Source of the DNA: Clostridia bacterium
GTDB lineage: Bacteria; Bacillota; Clostridia; Christensenellales; Borkfalkiaceae
DNA length: 64,000 nucleotides
Reading direction: 5' to 3'
Assembly (NCBI GenBank): GCA_017621735.1
Contig: JAGASM010000032.1
Span: 29,379 to 93,378, forward strand
The notes below the pieces were generated by a model that saw only the letters and a program-made list of their open reading frames with translations, searched no databases and was not told the DNA's origin. The position numbers and the translations under genes were made by a program. Below are positions 51,812-61,800 of the stretch, piece by piece; position 1 is the first letter of the stretch, and each line of letters opens with the position of its first letter.

Positions 51812-54430
51812 TTAGTTATAATCTACTTCCCACAAGCGGGCAAGCAATCCGTTATAAGGGGTAAGGTCTGCATCCGGCGTCAACGATTCGAGATCGAGGA
51901 GATCTTCGTTGAATGCGGACATATCCTTTCTTTGATAGGTAGGAAGTTCTACCGCAAGTTCCATGACCTTATCGAGCGCAAGCGCATAGATTGCCGTTCT
52001 TTCATCTTCGTCGAGCGTTTCACGGCCTTGGTCGATGAGAAGACTCAAATCGTTGATGATTGCCCATTCATCCTTGTACGCATCCGATTCTTTCTTCGCT
52101 TTGATCTGCTTGTAACCCCAGTTGTTGACGCTCGTCGCCTTGGAGTCTTTATGGTAGATCTGATACATATCGGGGTCGATGGTCGACGACCATGCAGCCG
52201 CCCATACCTCAAGTTTACCCGTCGTAAGGTCGGAAAGCGCCGTTTGAGAAGTTACGACTTTGATCTTGAATCCGTGTGCGTTCAAAATCTTTGCCGCTTC
52301 GTTAAACATAACGTATGCGGGGTGGTCGTTCGTGCTGCCTGCAATGGTAAAGGTGTAATCGCACGTTACCGCGCCGAATCCGCCGAGGTTCGCCTTTTCG
52401 TAAATGCCTTGTGCGTTCTTGGTGTATCCGTCCTCTTCGAGCATTTCTTCAATTTCGTAACCGGTCGGATCGTACGTGTAGTCAAGTCCGAGTTCAGCGT
52501 TTTTATAGACGGTAACACCCTTCGGGTATGCCCACGGCGTCGTGGACATCGGACGCCAAATGAGGTCGGCAAGTCCGCCCTTGTAGTAGTTGGAAGTGAT
52601 GATGGAGGTGTTCATCGCCTTCATAATCGCACGGCGTACGGACGCATCGGGAATGAAACGGGGGTTGATACCGACGTAACCGTAACCGCTCGTATATACT
52701 TCCTTGTGCGCAACGCCCTTGTTGTCAAGTGCGGTGATGTTTTCTTGCGTTGCGCTGGGATCGCCGTAGTCGATATCGCCGTTTGCAAGCGCGTTGATGA
52801 TTTGATCCGTTTCGACGACCTTATACTTGACGTATTTGATCTTCGCATTTTGGATTTTTGCGTCCTCTTCGCCCGAGCCGAGCGTTTCAAAATACTCGTT
52901 GCGTTCGTAATAGATGACGTTGTTGTTGAAGAATTCGTCGCCGCTTTGCGCCGTCGTTCCCTTGTCGTTGGACGCCTTGTAAACGCCGCCGCCGACGGGA
53001 AGCCCGACCTTTTCGGGCGCGTTGATGACTTCGTTCATGAAGTCCAAATCACCGAATTTTACGCCGAATTGGCACTTGCCCGTTTCTTGGCTTACGGTGT
53101 TGACGTAGTCCTTTCCTTCGTAGTTTTCGGAGGAATAGTAGTGCAAAGGCGCAACGGTGAACGCGAAGTTCCAAACCGCTTTAGGGTCTACGCCGTTGAT
53201 GGTGATTTTAAGCACTTCGTGCGGTTCGCCCAAGTCGTTTCCGCTAAAGTCCTTCGTCGTCGTACCCGTTCCGTCGATTCCTTCGATCTTTTCGACGATC
53301 AAACCGTTTGCCGTCGTTTGGCTGAAGTAATCGCTCTTTGCTTCCGCCGCGAACTGTTCGCGAATGGTATCCGCAGTTACCCAGTAAGAGAGAACTTGCT
53401 CAAAGAGGGCGGAACTCGTCGATTCGATTTCGCCGGGGAAATACGTTTCGTAAACCATGCCGATCGCCCACTCTTTTGCAGCCGCTTCTTTATCGGTAAG
53501 GTTGTTTTCCGTCATATAGTCTTCAAGGTCAAGTTCGTACGCTTCCGACTCCTCTTCGTTGAGTTGGTAGTTTCCCTCTTCGTCCTTGATGTACTTACCC
53601 GTTGCGTCCGCCGCAAGGAGTTCGGTAAATCCGCCGTCGTTCAAAAGGAAGATCTGCCACGTTTCCGTGAATCCCCAATCAACGTAAGATTCCTTACTTT
53701 CAATGGAGGTATTCCAGTCCGTTTCCAATTCTTTTTTGAATTCTTTCGCCGTCGTTTCGTAGTCCCTTTCGACGCCTGCAATTATTGCGGGCGTCCAGCC
53801 GCCTTGAGGAGCCGCGGGTTTATCGTCGGAAGAAACGGCTCTGTCGAGCGTTTTTACGTAGTCGATCGCAAGTTGCATACGCATATTTGCGTCGTCGTAG
53901 AACCCTTCTTCAAAGTTTTGCATTCCGTTTTCCGTCGCTTGAGGATTTTGCATACGGTATGCTTCAAGTCCGACGATCTTCGTCGAATAAATGGTCGACG
54001 AACCGGTATACGCGGGATCGAGATAGGTGTACAAATTGAACAGGACGTCCTTCATCGTCAAAGGTTTGCCGTCGGAGAACTTCACGCCGTTTTTCAAGAT
54101 GAATTCGTACGTCGTTTGATCTGCGGAAGCGCTGTAGGTAGACTTGTAGTCTTTTACGACGACGGGTTCGTCGTCCCCCCACACGATTTTGCCTTCCTTG
54201 TCCGTCCCGAGCATGCTGACTTGCGTCATACCCACAATTTCCGAGTCGTATGCCGACGTCGAGAAGAAGGGGTTGAATACGCCGTCGGGCGTAGAAATAC
54301 TCATAACGAGCGGACGGGTGTTGGGATCGTACGTGTAATCCTTTCCGCCGCAGCCGACCGCGCCAAGCGCCATGACGACCGCCAAAGCGGGCATTCCGAC
54401 AACCCGCAAATAGTTACGTTTTTTGCTCAT
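51812..54430 (-). CDS. oppA: Peptide-binding lipoprotein (family 5, OppA/DppA-like), enlarged
   Basis: 872 residues, about 300 longer than typical OppA. Lipobox AVGC (Cys27). Family 5 features: TYEFILKNGVKFSDGKPLTMKDVLFNLYTYLD near residue 115, and YVGINPRFIPDASVRRAIMKAMN near 600. The extra length lies mainly in acidic segments around residues 170-400. It binds peptides outside and hands them to OppB/OppC. It sits between an accessory lipoprotein (28 bp upstream) and OppB (58 bp downstream), so it is expressed from the promoter at 55656. RBS AAGGAGAAAAAAT before the ATG. Confidence 0.94.
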   Translation of the reverse strand: MSKKRNYLRVVGMPALAVVMALGAVGCGGKDYTYDPNTRPLVMSISTPDGVFNPFFSTSAYDSEIVGMTQVSMLGTDKEGKIVWGDDEPVVVKDYKSTYSASADQTTYEFILKNGVKFSDGKPLTMKDVLFNLYTYLDPAYTGSSTIYSTKIVGLEAYRMQNPQATENGMQNFEEGFYDDANMRMQLAIDYVKTLDRAVSSDDKPAAPQGGWTPAIIAGVERDYETTAKEFKKELETDWNTSIESKESYVDWGFTETWQIFLLNDGGFTELLAADATGKYIKDEEGNYQLNEEESEAYELDLEDYMTENNLTDKEAAAKEWAIGMVYETYFPGEIESTSSALFEQVLSYWVTADTIREQFAAEAKSDYFSQTTANGLIVEKIEGIDGTGTTTKDFSGNDLGEPHEVLKITINGVDPKAVWNFAFTVAPLHYYSSENYEGKDYVNTVSQETGKCQFGVKFGDLDFMNEVINAPEKVGLPVGGGVYKASNDKGTTAQSGDEFFNNNVIYYERNEYFETLGSGEEDAKIQNAKIKYVKYKVVETDQIINALANGDIDYGDPSATQENITALDNKGVAHKEVYTSGYGYVGINPRFIPDASVRRAIMKAMNTSIITSNYYKGGLADLIWRPMSTTPWAYPKGVTVYKNAELGLDYTYDPTGYEIEEMLEEDGYTKNAQGIYEKANLGGFGAVTCDYTFTIAGSTNDHPAYVMFNEAAKILNAHGFKIKVVTSQTALSDLTTGKLEVWAAAWSSTIDPDMYQIYHKDSKATSVNNWGYKQIKAKKESDAYKDEWAIINDLSLLIDQGRETLDEDERTAIYALALDKVMELAVELPTYQRKDMSAFNEDLLDLESLTPDADLTPYNGLLARLWEVDYN

Positions 54431-54458
54431 ATTTTTTCTCCTTCCTTATTTTCCTCTA

Positions 54459-55565
54459 TCAAACTCCGGAATCAACGATGATTCCCGTAAAGTTACAATT
54501 TTCAATTATCGCACCGCCGTCGATTGCGATAGCACCGTAAAGAATTACGTCCGCGCCCAGTATAAGCGTCCCGAGGGAAATGCTTCCCGTTACGGTAACG
54601 TTTTCCAACTTCGCGCCTTCTTCCACCGTGTGCGCAAAGAGCGCCGCTTTCAAGTCGACAAGGGCAAAACTCGTACTGAACGTCGCCGTAGCGTTTTCAA
54701 TCGTCAAGTCGTGTACGTACGCCGTATCTTCAAGGGTGCCGAACATTCCAAATCCCGTTCTTTCGCTTTGCGTCGCCGCGAACGAGCAGGAAATCCCCGT
54801 GAATTTTTTTCCGTTGCCGTCGATCTCTCCGCTGTAAGAAGCCCCTTTCATCCATCCGTCTTCGCTAAAATCGATATCCGCGTCGACGTAGATGTTTTTA
54901 TTGCCCGAAAGCGCAAGTTTGAACTCTTCCGCCGTATCGACGATCGTCCAAATCCCCTCGATAAACTTTGCATAGACGGTTTTGCCGCCCTCTTCAAACG
55001 TGTAGGGGAACGAGAAGGGTTGCGTACATGCTTCGTCTTCAAAATACCCGTAGAAGGTTGCACCCGCCTTTTTGGGCATCAACGCGCTGCTCGGTTCTCT
55101 TCGGATATCGCCGGGGATTCCGTCGAACTTTACGTCCGAGTCCCCGCCTTTGATTACGAGCGCGGGCTTTGCAAGCATGTTGGCGTATAACGTTACGTTC
55201 TCCGTTACGCGGTCGGTGGCAAAGTCCCACTTCTCGCCCAACTGAACGCGTCCGTCTTCATCCTTAACGGGATTTCCTTCCCCGTCCACTTCCGCAAGAT
55301 ACCAGCCTTCGTTATAATAGCCGATCACCTCTTGGAACTTGAACGCGTCGCTGTATCCCGGTTGAATTCCGACAAGGGAATTCGTCATGACGCCGAGATA
55401 TTGATCGGGACAGTTTGCGTCGAGCGTACCGATATTGTAGTTGAAAGTTACGAGATGATCGTACTCTCCTACCCCGTTGCCCTCTTCCGAGCAAGCCGTA
55501 AGCCCAAGCGCAAGCGTCGTTGCCGCTGCAGCGGACAATAAAATTTTCATGAAACGTTTTTTCAC
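54459..55565 (-). CDS. Accessory lipoprotein, first gene of the opp operon
   Basis: 368 residues from a GTG at 55565, seven bases after GGAGT; the frame runs further up, but no other start has an RBS. Lipobox LTAC (Cys25). After an N-terminal domain with InlB-like features (GYYNEGWYLAE, YGYFEDEACTQPF, both typical of InlB-B units) come GLUG-like repeats (SGEIDGNGKKFTGISCSF, GMFGTLEDTAYVHDLTIEN) to the end. Its modules are those of the giant lipoproteins at 35-46 kb. The gene order suggests it assists OppA or presents peptides, which is inference. No known family assignment beyond the repeats. Confidence 0.8.
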   Translation of the reverse strand: MKKRFMKILLSAAAATTLALGLTACSEEGNGVGEYDHLVTFNYNIGTLDANCPDQYLGVMTNSLVGIQPGYSDAFKFQEVIGYYNEGWYLAEVDGEGNPVKDEDGRVQLGEKWDFATDRVTENVTLYANMLAKPALVIKGGDSDVKFDGIPGDIRREPSSALMPKKAGATFYGYFEDEACTQPFSFPYTFEEGGKTVYAKFIEGIWTIVDTAEEFKLALSGNKNIYVDADIDFSEDGWMKGASYSGEIDGNGKKFTGISCSFAATQSERTGFGMFGTLEDTAYVHDLTIENATATFSTSFALVDLKAALFAHTVEEGAKLENVTVTGSISLGTLILGADVILYGAIAIDGGAIIENCNFTGIIVDSGV

Positions 55566-55595
55566 AATGTTACTCCACTTGTAAACGCCCGAATA

Positions 55596-55631
55596 CCCTC
55601 CCTTTTTCCGTTTTTTCGGAAAAAGGGAGGG
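55596..55631 (-). promoter_or_regulatory. Strong hairpin in the opp operon leader
   Basis: A perfect 15-bp stem, CCCTCCCTTTTTCCG/CGGAAAAAGGGAGGG, with a six-base loop sits between the promoter (55656-55685) and the GTG start (55565). There is no T-run after it in the transcribed direction, so it is not a normal terminator. It could be a stabiliser or regulatory leader element. Confidence 0.7.
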
Positions 55632-55655
55632 TTTGGGACACTTTTGCTTCTTATC

Positions 55656-55685
55656 ATTATAAACTGAAACGCTCCCTCTTGTCAA
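55656..55685 (-). promoter_or_regulatory. Promoter of the opp operon
   Basis: TTGACA (55680-55685) and TATAAT (55656-55661), 18-bp spacer, on the minus strand upstream of the accessory lipoprotein. Confidence 0.85.
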
Positions 55686-55866
55686 GGAATTTGCCCTTGC
55701 GCGACAAATTATATATGCGTTTCTTTTGGCGCTCCGCAAGAAGTTTTTTCCAAACGGAGCACCGCGCTTAATTCTTCTGATTTTTCCTTTCGGAAAAGTC
55801 CCTTTTACTCTTTGTTCTCGGCAGCCTTAACACGTTACGCTTACGCTCAAACAAAGGCACACGGAA
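55686..55866. other. Gap after the subtilisin gene
   Basis: The stop of the subtilisin gene (55867) is followed by hairpin candidates GGGACTTTTCC...GGAAAAATC and GGTGCTCCG...CGGAGCGCC (about 55730-55765), either of which may end transcription. No gene is seen. Confidence 0.45.
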
Positions 55867-58800
55867 TTATTCTTCCGATTTTTCCTCTTCGGAGGAAGTT
55901 TCCTCGCTCTCTTCTTCCGCGGTCGCTTGAACGGCGTTTGCCTTTTTGCTGCGGAGGAAGAAGAACACACCGACGCCTGCACCCGCCAAGAGCACGACTC
56001 CGCCGACTGCAATTCCGATAATTGCGCCGATGGGAAGCCCGCCGTCCGCAGGACCTTGCCCACCGCCGGGGCCGTCCGTAGGAGGAACTTCTTGCTCGGG
56101 ATAGGATACGTTAAGGTTGATCGAGCAGGTAAGTCCGTTATAACTGATGGTAACGGTTACGGCACCCGAATCGTTCGCCTCTAATACGTCCTTATCTACG
56201 CTATAATCGGTAACCGTAATTTCCGACTTATCGTCGTAGATTGCCTTGATGACCATACCCGTCGCGTCGAAGCGTTCCCCGTCGACATATTTGATCTTGT
56301 CGGGGCGGCTTACAATGACGAGTTCTTCCATTACCGCGGGAATGCCGAGTTCCGCCTTCACTTCGCGAACCGCCTCTTCCACGTCGAATAATTTATCCTT
56401 CTCGGTAACGAGTTCAAGTTGCTTGGGTGCGGTAATCTTGTTGTAGAGAGTACGGACGGGTTGAACGACGTCTTCGCTGAGCGCAGTGATCGCCGCTTTT
56501 TGTTCTTCCGCCGTGCCGTTTTCAAGAATTGCAAGCACGTCGTCCACAGTGGGAAGTTCCGCAAGCGCGTCGATGGTCAATCTCGTGTTGAGTTCGGGCG
56601 CGTATTCGCTCTCTTCTACCGTGGAGAAGTATGCCGTCCAAATGGGGGAATGATATCCGATTCCGTTTTCGGGACGCGTGATGGTGAGTTCCTGATCCAC
56701 TCCGCTGACCGTGAGCGTGGGAATATATACGGAATCCTTGACGAATCCTCTAAAGTTGGAGTAGAACAAACCGTAACTCCAAGCGTCCTCGTTTCCGTCG
56801 ATATAAATGCCGTCCGTTTCCGAATAACTTGCTTCCAAAACGGGCGCTTCCACCCCTTCAAACGTGAAGTCGGTGATCACCTTCGTATCTTCTACGTACT
56901 CGTCGTTGTAGAATGCGTAACTTCCGATCGAACGTACGGTGTAAGGAAGGAATACCGATTCAAGGTTTACCGTGTTGAGGAATGCGTAATCGGCAATGCG
57001 TACCGTTCCGCTCAATACGGAATATTCGCTCCCTGCTCTCGCTGCGGGGTACTGTTCCAAAACGAGTCCGTCCGCGCGTTCGGAGTAAAGAACGCCGTCT
57101 ACGGAACGAAGTTTTCCTTCGCCCGTTACGAGAATTTCTTCAAGCGTCGGGATATCCGCAAACGCTCCGCCGTAGAGGTTGTTCGTCTTTTTCCCCGTTT
57201 TGAGTTCAGGCTTGCCGTTCGCCGCAATTTCGTACCACGATTCGTCGAACGTGAGTTCCGCCGTGTTGGGAATGGTGATCGTTTGGAGCGAAGTGCCCGC
57301 AAACGCGCCTTCTCCTACCTGACGGACAACGGGCATTTCCACCGTTTGCAATCCGCTTGCCATGAACGCGCCCATGCCGATAAACGACGCGGAAGGAAGA
57401 TCCATCGAGGTAAGCGACGTCGTCATAGCAAACGCGCTGACGCCGATCGCTTCGATTTCGTTCGTTTCGCCGCTCAATTCAAGCGATTCGCAACCGTAGA
57501 ATGCGTATTCTCCCACTTCGGTTACGTTGGTGAGGTTAACGTCTTGTAAGCCCGTCGCAAGCGTAAAGACGTACGCGCCGATCTTGGTAACCGTATCGGG
57601 AAGGGTAACCGTCGTGAGGTTTTCACGTTCGGTGATGACAATGCCGTTAGACGACTTGGTAACGAGGGCAAACGTATTCGTACCGATGTCCGTCGCACCG
57701 TCCGCAAACGATACTTCCGTAAGCGCGGGTTGACTGTTCGTAATGTCGCACGTACAGTAGAACACCCCTTCGCCCATTTCGGTAACGGGACCGAATGCAA
57801 CGCTTTCGATCTTCGGGTTTTCGCTAAATGCGTAACTGCCGACGCGTTCCATTGCAGGGAAGGAAAGTTCTCCGCTCAAATTGCCGTTTTTGAATGCGTA
57901 ATCGCCGACCGATTGCAATCCGTTTGCCGTAAAATGCGTCATCGAACTGCTTTGGAATGCGTAATCGCCGATTTCCGTCAAGCCGTCGCCAAACGCTACC
58001 GCGCTGTTTTTCCAAGCCTCGTTGCAGTCGGCGAACGCATAATCACCGATGGACGTTACGTTTTCAATGCCTATGACCGTAGCCAAGGACGAACAGCCGT
58101 AGAATGCACCGACGGGAATAACGCTAACGGTCGACAAATCAACCGATCGTATCGCACTATTTGCAAACGCATATTCGCCGAGTTCGGTAATGTTTGACAA
58201 ATTGATCATTTCGGTCGCCGAGCCGGCAAATGCGTTCGCGCCGATCTTGGTAACCGTATCGGGAAGCGAAACCGTCGTTTTGGTTGCGGGAACAAGTTCT
58301 ACCGTATCGAAGGAAGCGTTATACAAAACGCCTTCGGACGCTTGATAGTAAGGGGATCCATACGCCACCGTGTACGCGGTAACCGCCGCGCCCGCAAACG
58401 GCGTTTGCGCCGTTTTGACAAGGCACGTGTTTGCAGAGAAGTTTACGCTCGTAAGCGCAGCGCAGTTTTTGAACGCGTTTGCACCGATTGCGTACGTTCC
58501 GTTGGGAAGGTAAATTTCTTCCAAACTACGGCATCCGGAGAATGCGTTTTCGCCAATTCCGTAGAAAACGTTCGCTTCAAACGTAATCCATTCGAGATTC
58601 GAACAGTTTTGGAATACGCCGTCGCCCAAACGTTCGCCCTTGAACGTAAAGCCGATGAGTTTGGTACAACGGTTGAACATATAATCGCCGAGGAAGGTAT
58701 CCTTCGTCGTGATAACGGTTGCAAGATTGCTGCATCCGCTAAAGACGTAATCGCCCGCGATGCGGAGCCCGCTCAAATCGATTTGCGTCAAGCCCGTACA

Positions 58801-61800
58801 TCCTTCAAACGCACGGTCGTATACCGTTGTAATTCTGTGTTGATTTTCAATCGTATCAAGTTTTGCACATCCCGCAAACGCCGAGCGGCCGATCGTAACC
58901 GTACCCGTGGACGTTCCGCCCGTAATTTCGTCCTCTGCTTCAAGAAGGACGATCTTTTTCAAGGACGAGCATTTATTAAACGCATACGGGAAAATTTGCG
59001 TACAATCTGCGGGAATAACGATTTCTTCGAGCGAAGTACATCCCTCGAACGCGCGTTCGGGAATTTCCATCAAGGTCGAAGGAAGAACGACTCTCTTGAT
59101 CGTCGTATTATAGCGGAAACATTCCTCGTCGAGGTACATGACGTTCAAATCGTCGGGAACGATCGCCTCTTCTCCGCCATAGTAGTTGTAAAGGGTGTAA
59201 CTGTTGACGTAGTAGTCGTCGCCCACCTTAAAACGAACGGTTTTGGTAAGACGGTCGTAGCCCTTTGCCCTTACGGTGATATGCACGGTCCCCTTTCTGT
59301 GAGGGGTAACGTTGCCCGCTTGGTCAACGGTCGCAATCGTATCGTTGGAAGAACTCCATTCGTAATCGACGGAAGTATACCAAGGTTCGATCTTCGGGAC
59401 GAGGCGAACGTTTTCTTGGTTGGGATGCAATTCCACCTCCGCCGTATTCGGATCGACGAGGTGCCCGTCGCCGTTCAGCATATGCTCAAAGGTAATTTTT
59501 TCGGCAAGAGGCGTCGAAAGTTGCGTGCCGTCTACCGTTACGCGAATGACCGCCGCTACGTTTCCGTCGCCGTCGAGCATATTAATGGTAGCCGTCCCCG
59601 CGCGGAATGCGTAAATTTCGTTTTCGTGCGCCTTGACGACCGCCTCACGCGTGGAACTCCAAGCAAGGCTTGCCGCGACCGTTTCTTCAGGAAGCGCGGA
59701 CATGGTTACCTTATAGCACTCGTTCGGTTGCAACGTAAGTTCGTACGTGTTGATCGTACCTTCCGTCTTTAACGTGAGTTTGTCGTCCGTTTCAAAGAGA
59801 ACTTTTTCGGGATATTCCGTATGCGATACCGCGTCTAAAACGTAGACGCTTTGGTTGAGCGCATAGTCTTCAACGGAAAGATAGATATTTCCGTCTTTGA
59901 TGTCTTGATAGTAATCGGTAATTTCGATTCGAACGGTCGTTTCTTCCCCTTTTTGCGAATAAACGGGAATCGGATATTCGGTAAGAAGGGTAAGTTGGTT
60001 CGCCTGTTGCGCCGTATTGTAACGGAGATAGCAAGGCATGACGTCCATGACGTATTGATTGTCGTAAACGTCGATGTCGAGATAAATACGGTACTTCGTT
60101 TCTTTGTTTTCCGTATACGGTTCAAATACGATACGGTAATCGCGAACGACGGGAGATTCCGTATCCACGGTGAAACTGAATGCAAAACTGTTGCGGTCGG
60201 GATTTTCTCCCCCTTCGTAATCGAGCGTACCGCTCATCGTAACGTTGTACGTCGTATTGTTGCTCATGCCCCATACGACGGGATCCATTTCGAACATGAT
60301 CGGCGAACCGTAATTTCCGCCGCCGCCCGCAAACGATTTGCGTACGTTGTGTTCCAACTTCGTATAGACCGTTTCTCCCGTTTGCGCATCGACGACGTCT
60401 ACTTGCATCGTCTTTGCCGCACGGAGAAGTCCGCCGTAGACCGCGTACATTTCGTAAATGGTGCGGCGCCCTTCCATATCGAATGCGGAGATCGCCGATT
60501 TCGCGATTTCGGGATAGATGTCCGTTTCATCCTCGGGCAATTCGTAAAGATAGGTGCCGAGAGGAAGAATATACGTATCGTCCCAGTAAAGCCCAAGCGG
60601 ACGCGTCGTCGCCGCACTTGCCTTGGGTTTATCTTCTTCTTCAATCGAGGTATCCTTGTCAAATTCGGCAAGTTCGTAAACGTCGTAGTCAAAGAGAGGC
60701 GCTTTCGTCCAGTCGCCGTAGAACGCAAGGAAGGGAACGCCGAGCGATACCGTCGTGCTACCCGTCTTTTCCAAACGGATAAAGCCTTCTACGTACATCC
60801 CGTTGACGAAGCACTCGTCAATATATTCTTTCGCGTCGTCGGAAAGCGTTACGGTTACGGTGAGTTTCAAAACGCCGTTTGCGCTGACGGTAACCGCACC
60901 CGTATCCGTTACGGATCCGTTGCCTTCCGCCTCGTACGTATACGTACTGTCGTCGAGCATATGCGCCTTTTCCGCGACCGTCTTCAAATCCGTCGCGAGC
61001 GTTTCCGTCATGACGTAAGGATTGATTTGATACGTTTCCTGTTTTCCCGAAATGTTACGAAGGGTAAAGTTCATCGTATAAATGCCCGTCTTTTCCTTAT
61101 CGTCGCCAAGTTCGAGTTTTGTTTTATCGAGAGATTTTCCGTTTTCGTCCTCTACCGTAAGATAGCCTTCCGCGTCGATTGCAGACTGAATATCCGCAAG
61201 CCCCGCGCCTTGCTTTCTCGGCGTGTAAGGATTTCCCTCTTCGTTGAGCGCGATCGCCGTCGTGCTCATGAGGAGTTGATTGACGTAAGCGGTAAGCGCA
61301 ACCGATTTTGCAATGCCTGTAAGCGCGCCGAAGTCTACCGTCGTTTGTACGTGTTGACGCAAGAGCGTAACCGCACCCGCCATGTTGGGGGACGCCATAC
61401 TCGTACCGCTTTGTTCTTCGTATGCACCGCCGGGGATGGAACTGATGATTTCTCCGCCGTGCGCGGTGATTTCCGGTTTCAATTTCAAGTCGGGAGTAGG
61501 TCCCCAAGAGGAGAATTCCGACATGAAAGGTCCTGCTTTATAGTCGTTCGAGAAGGTGATCGTGCCCTTTTGCGGTCTGCCCGTCGCCCCGTCAACGAGC
61601 ATTTTGCCCGCGTCCATCGTGATCGAACAGGTAGGGATCGGATCTTCCACTTCGCCGAGGGACATCCGAATGGTACCCGAGAGATTGTTGTAAATGATAC
61701 ACCCGATTGCGCCTGCCGCCATCGCGTTTTGTACCTTTTCCGCGAACGTGATATCTCCGCGCTTGACAAGCGCGATCGTCCGTCCGTCGTCAAACGCTCG

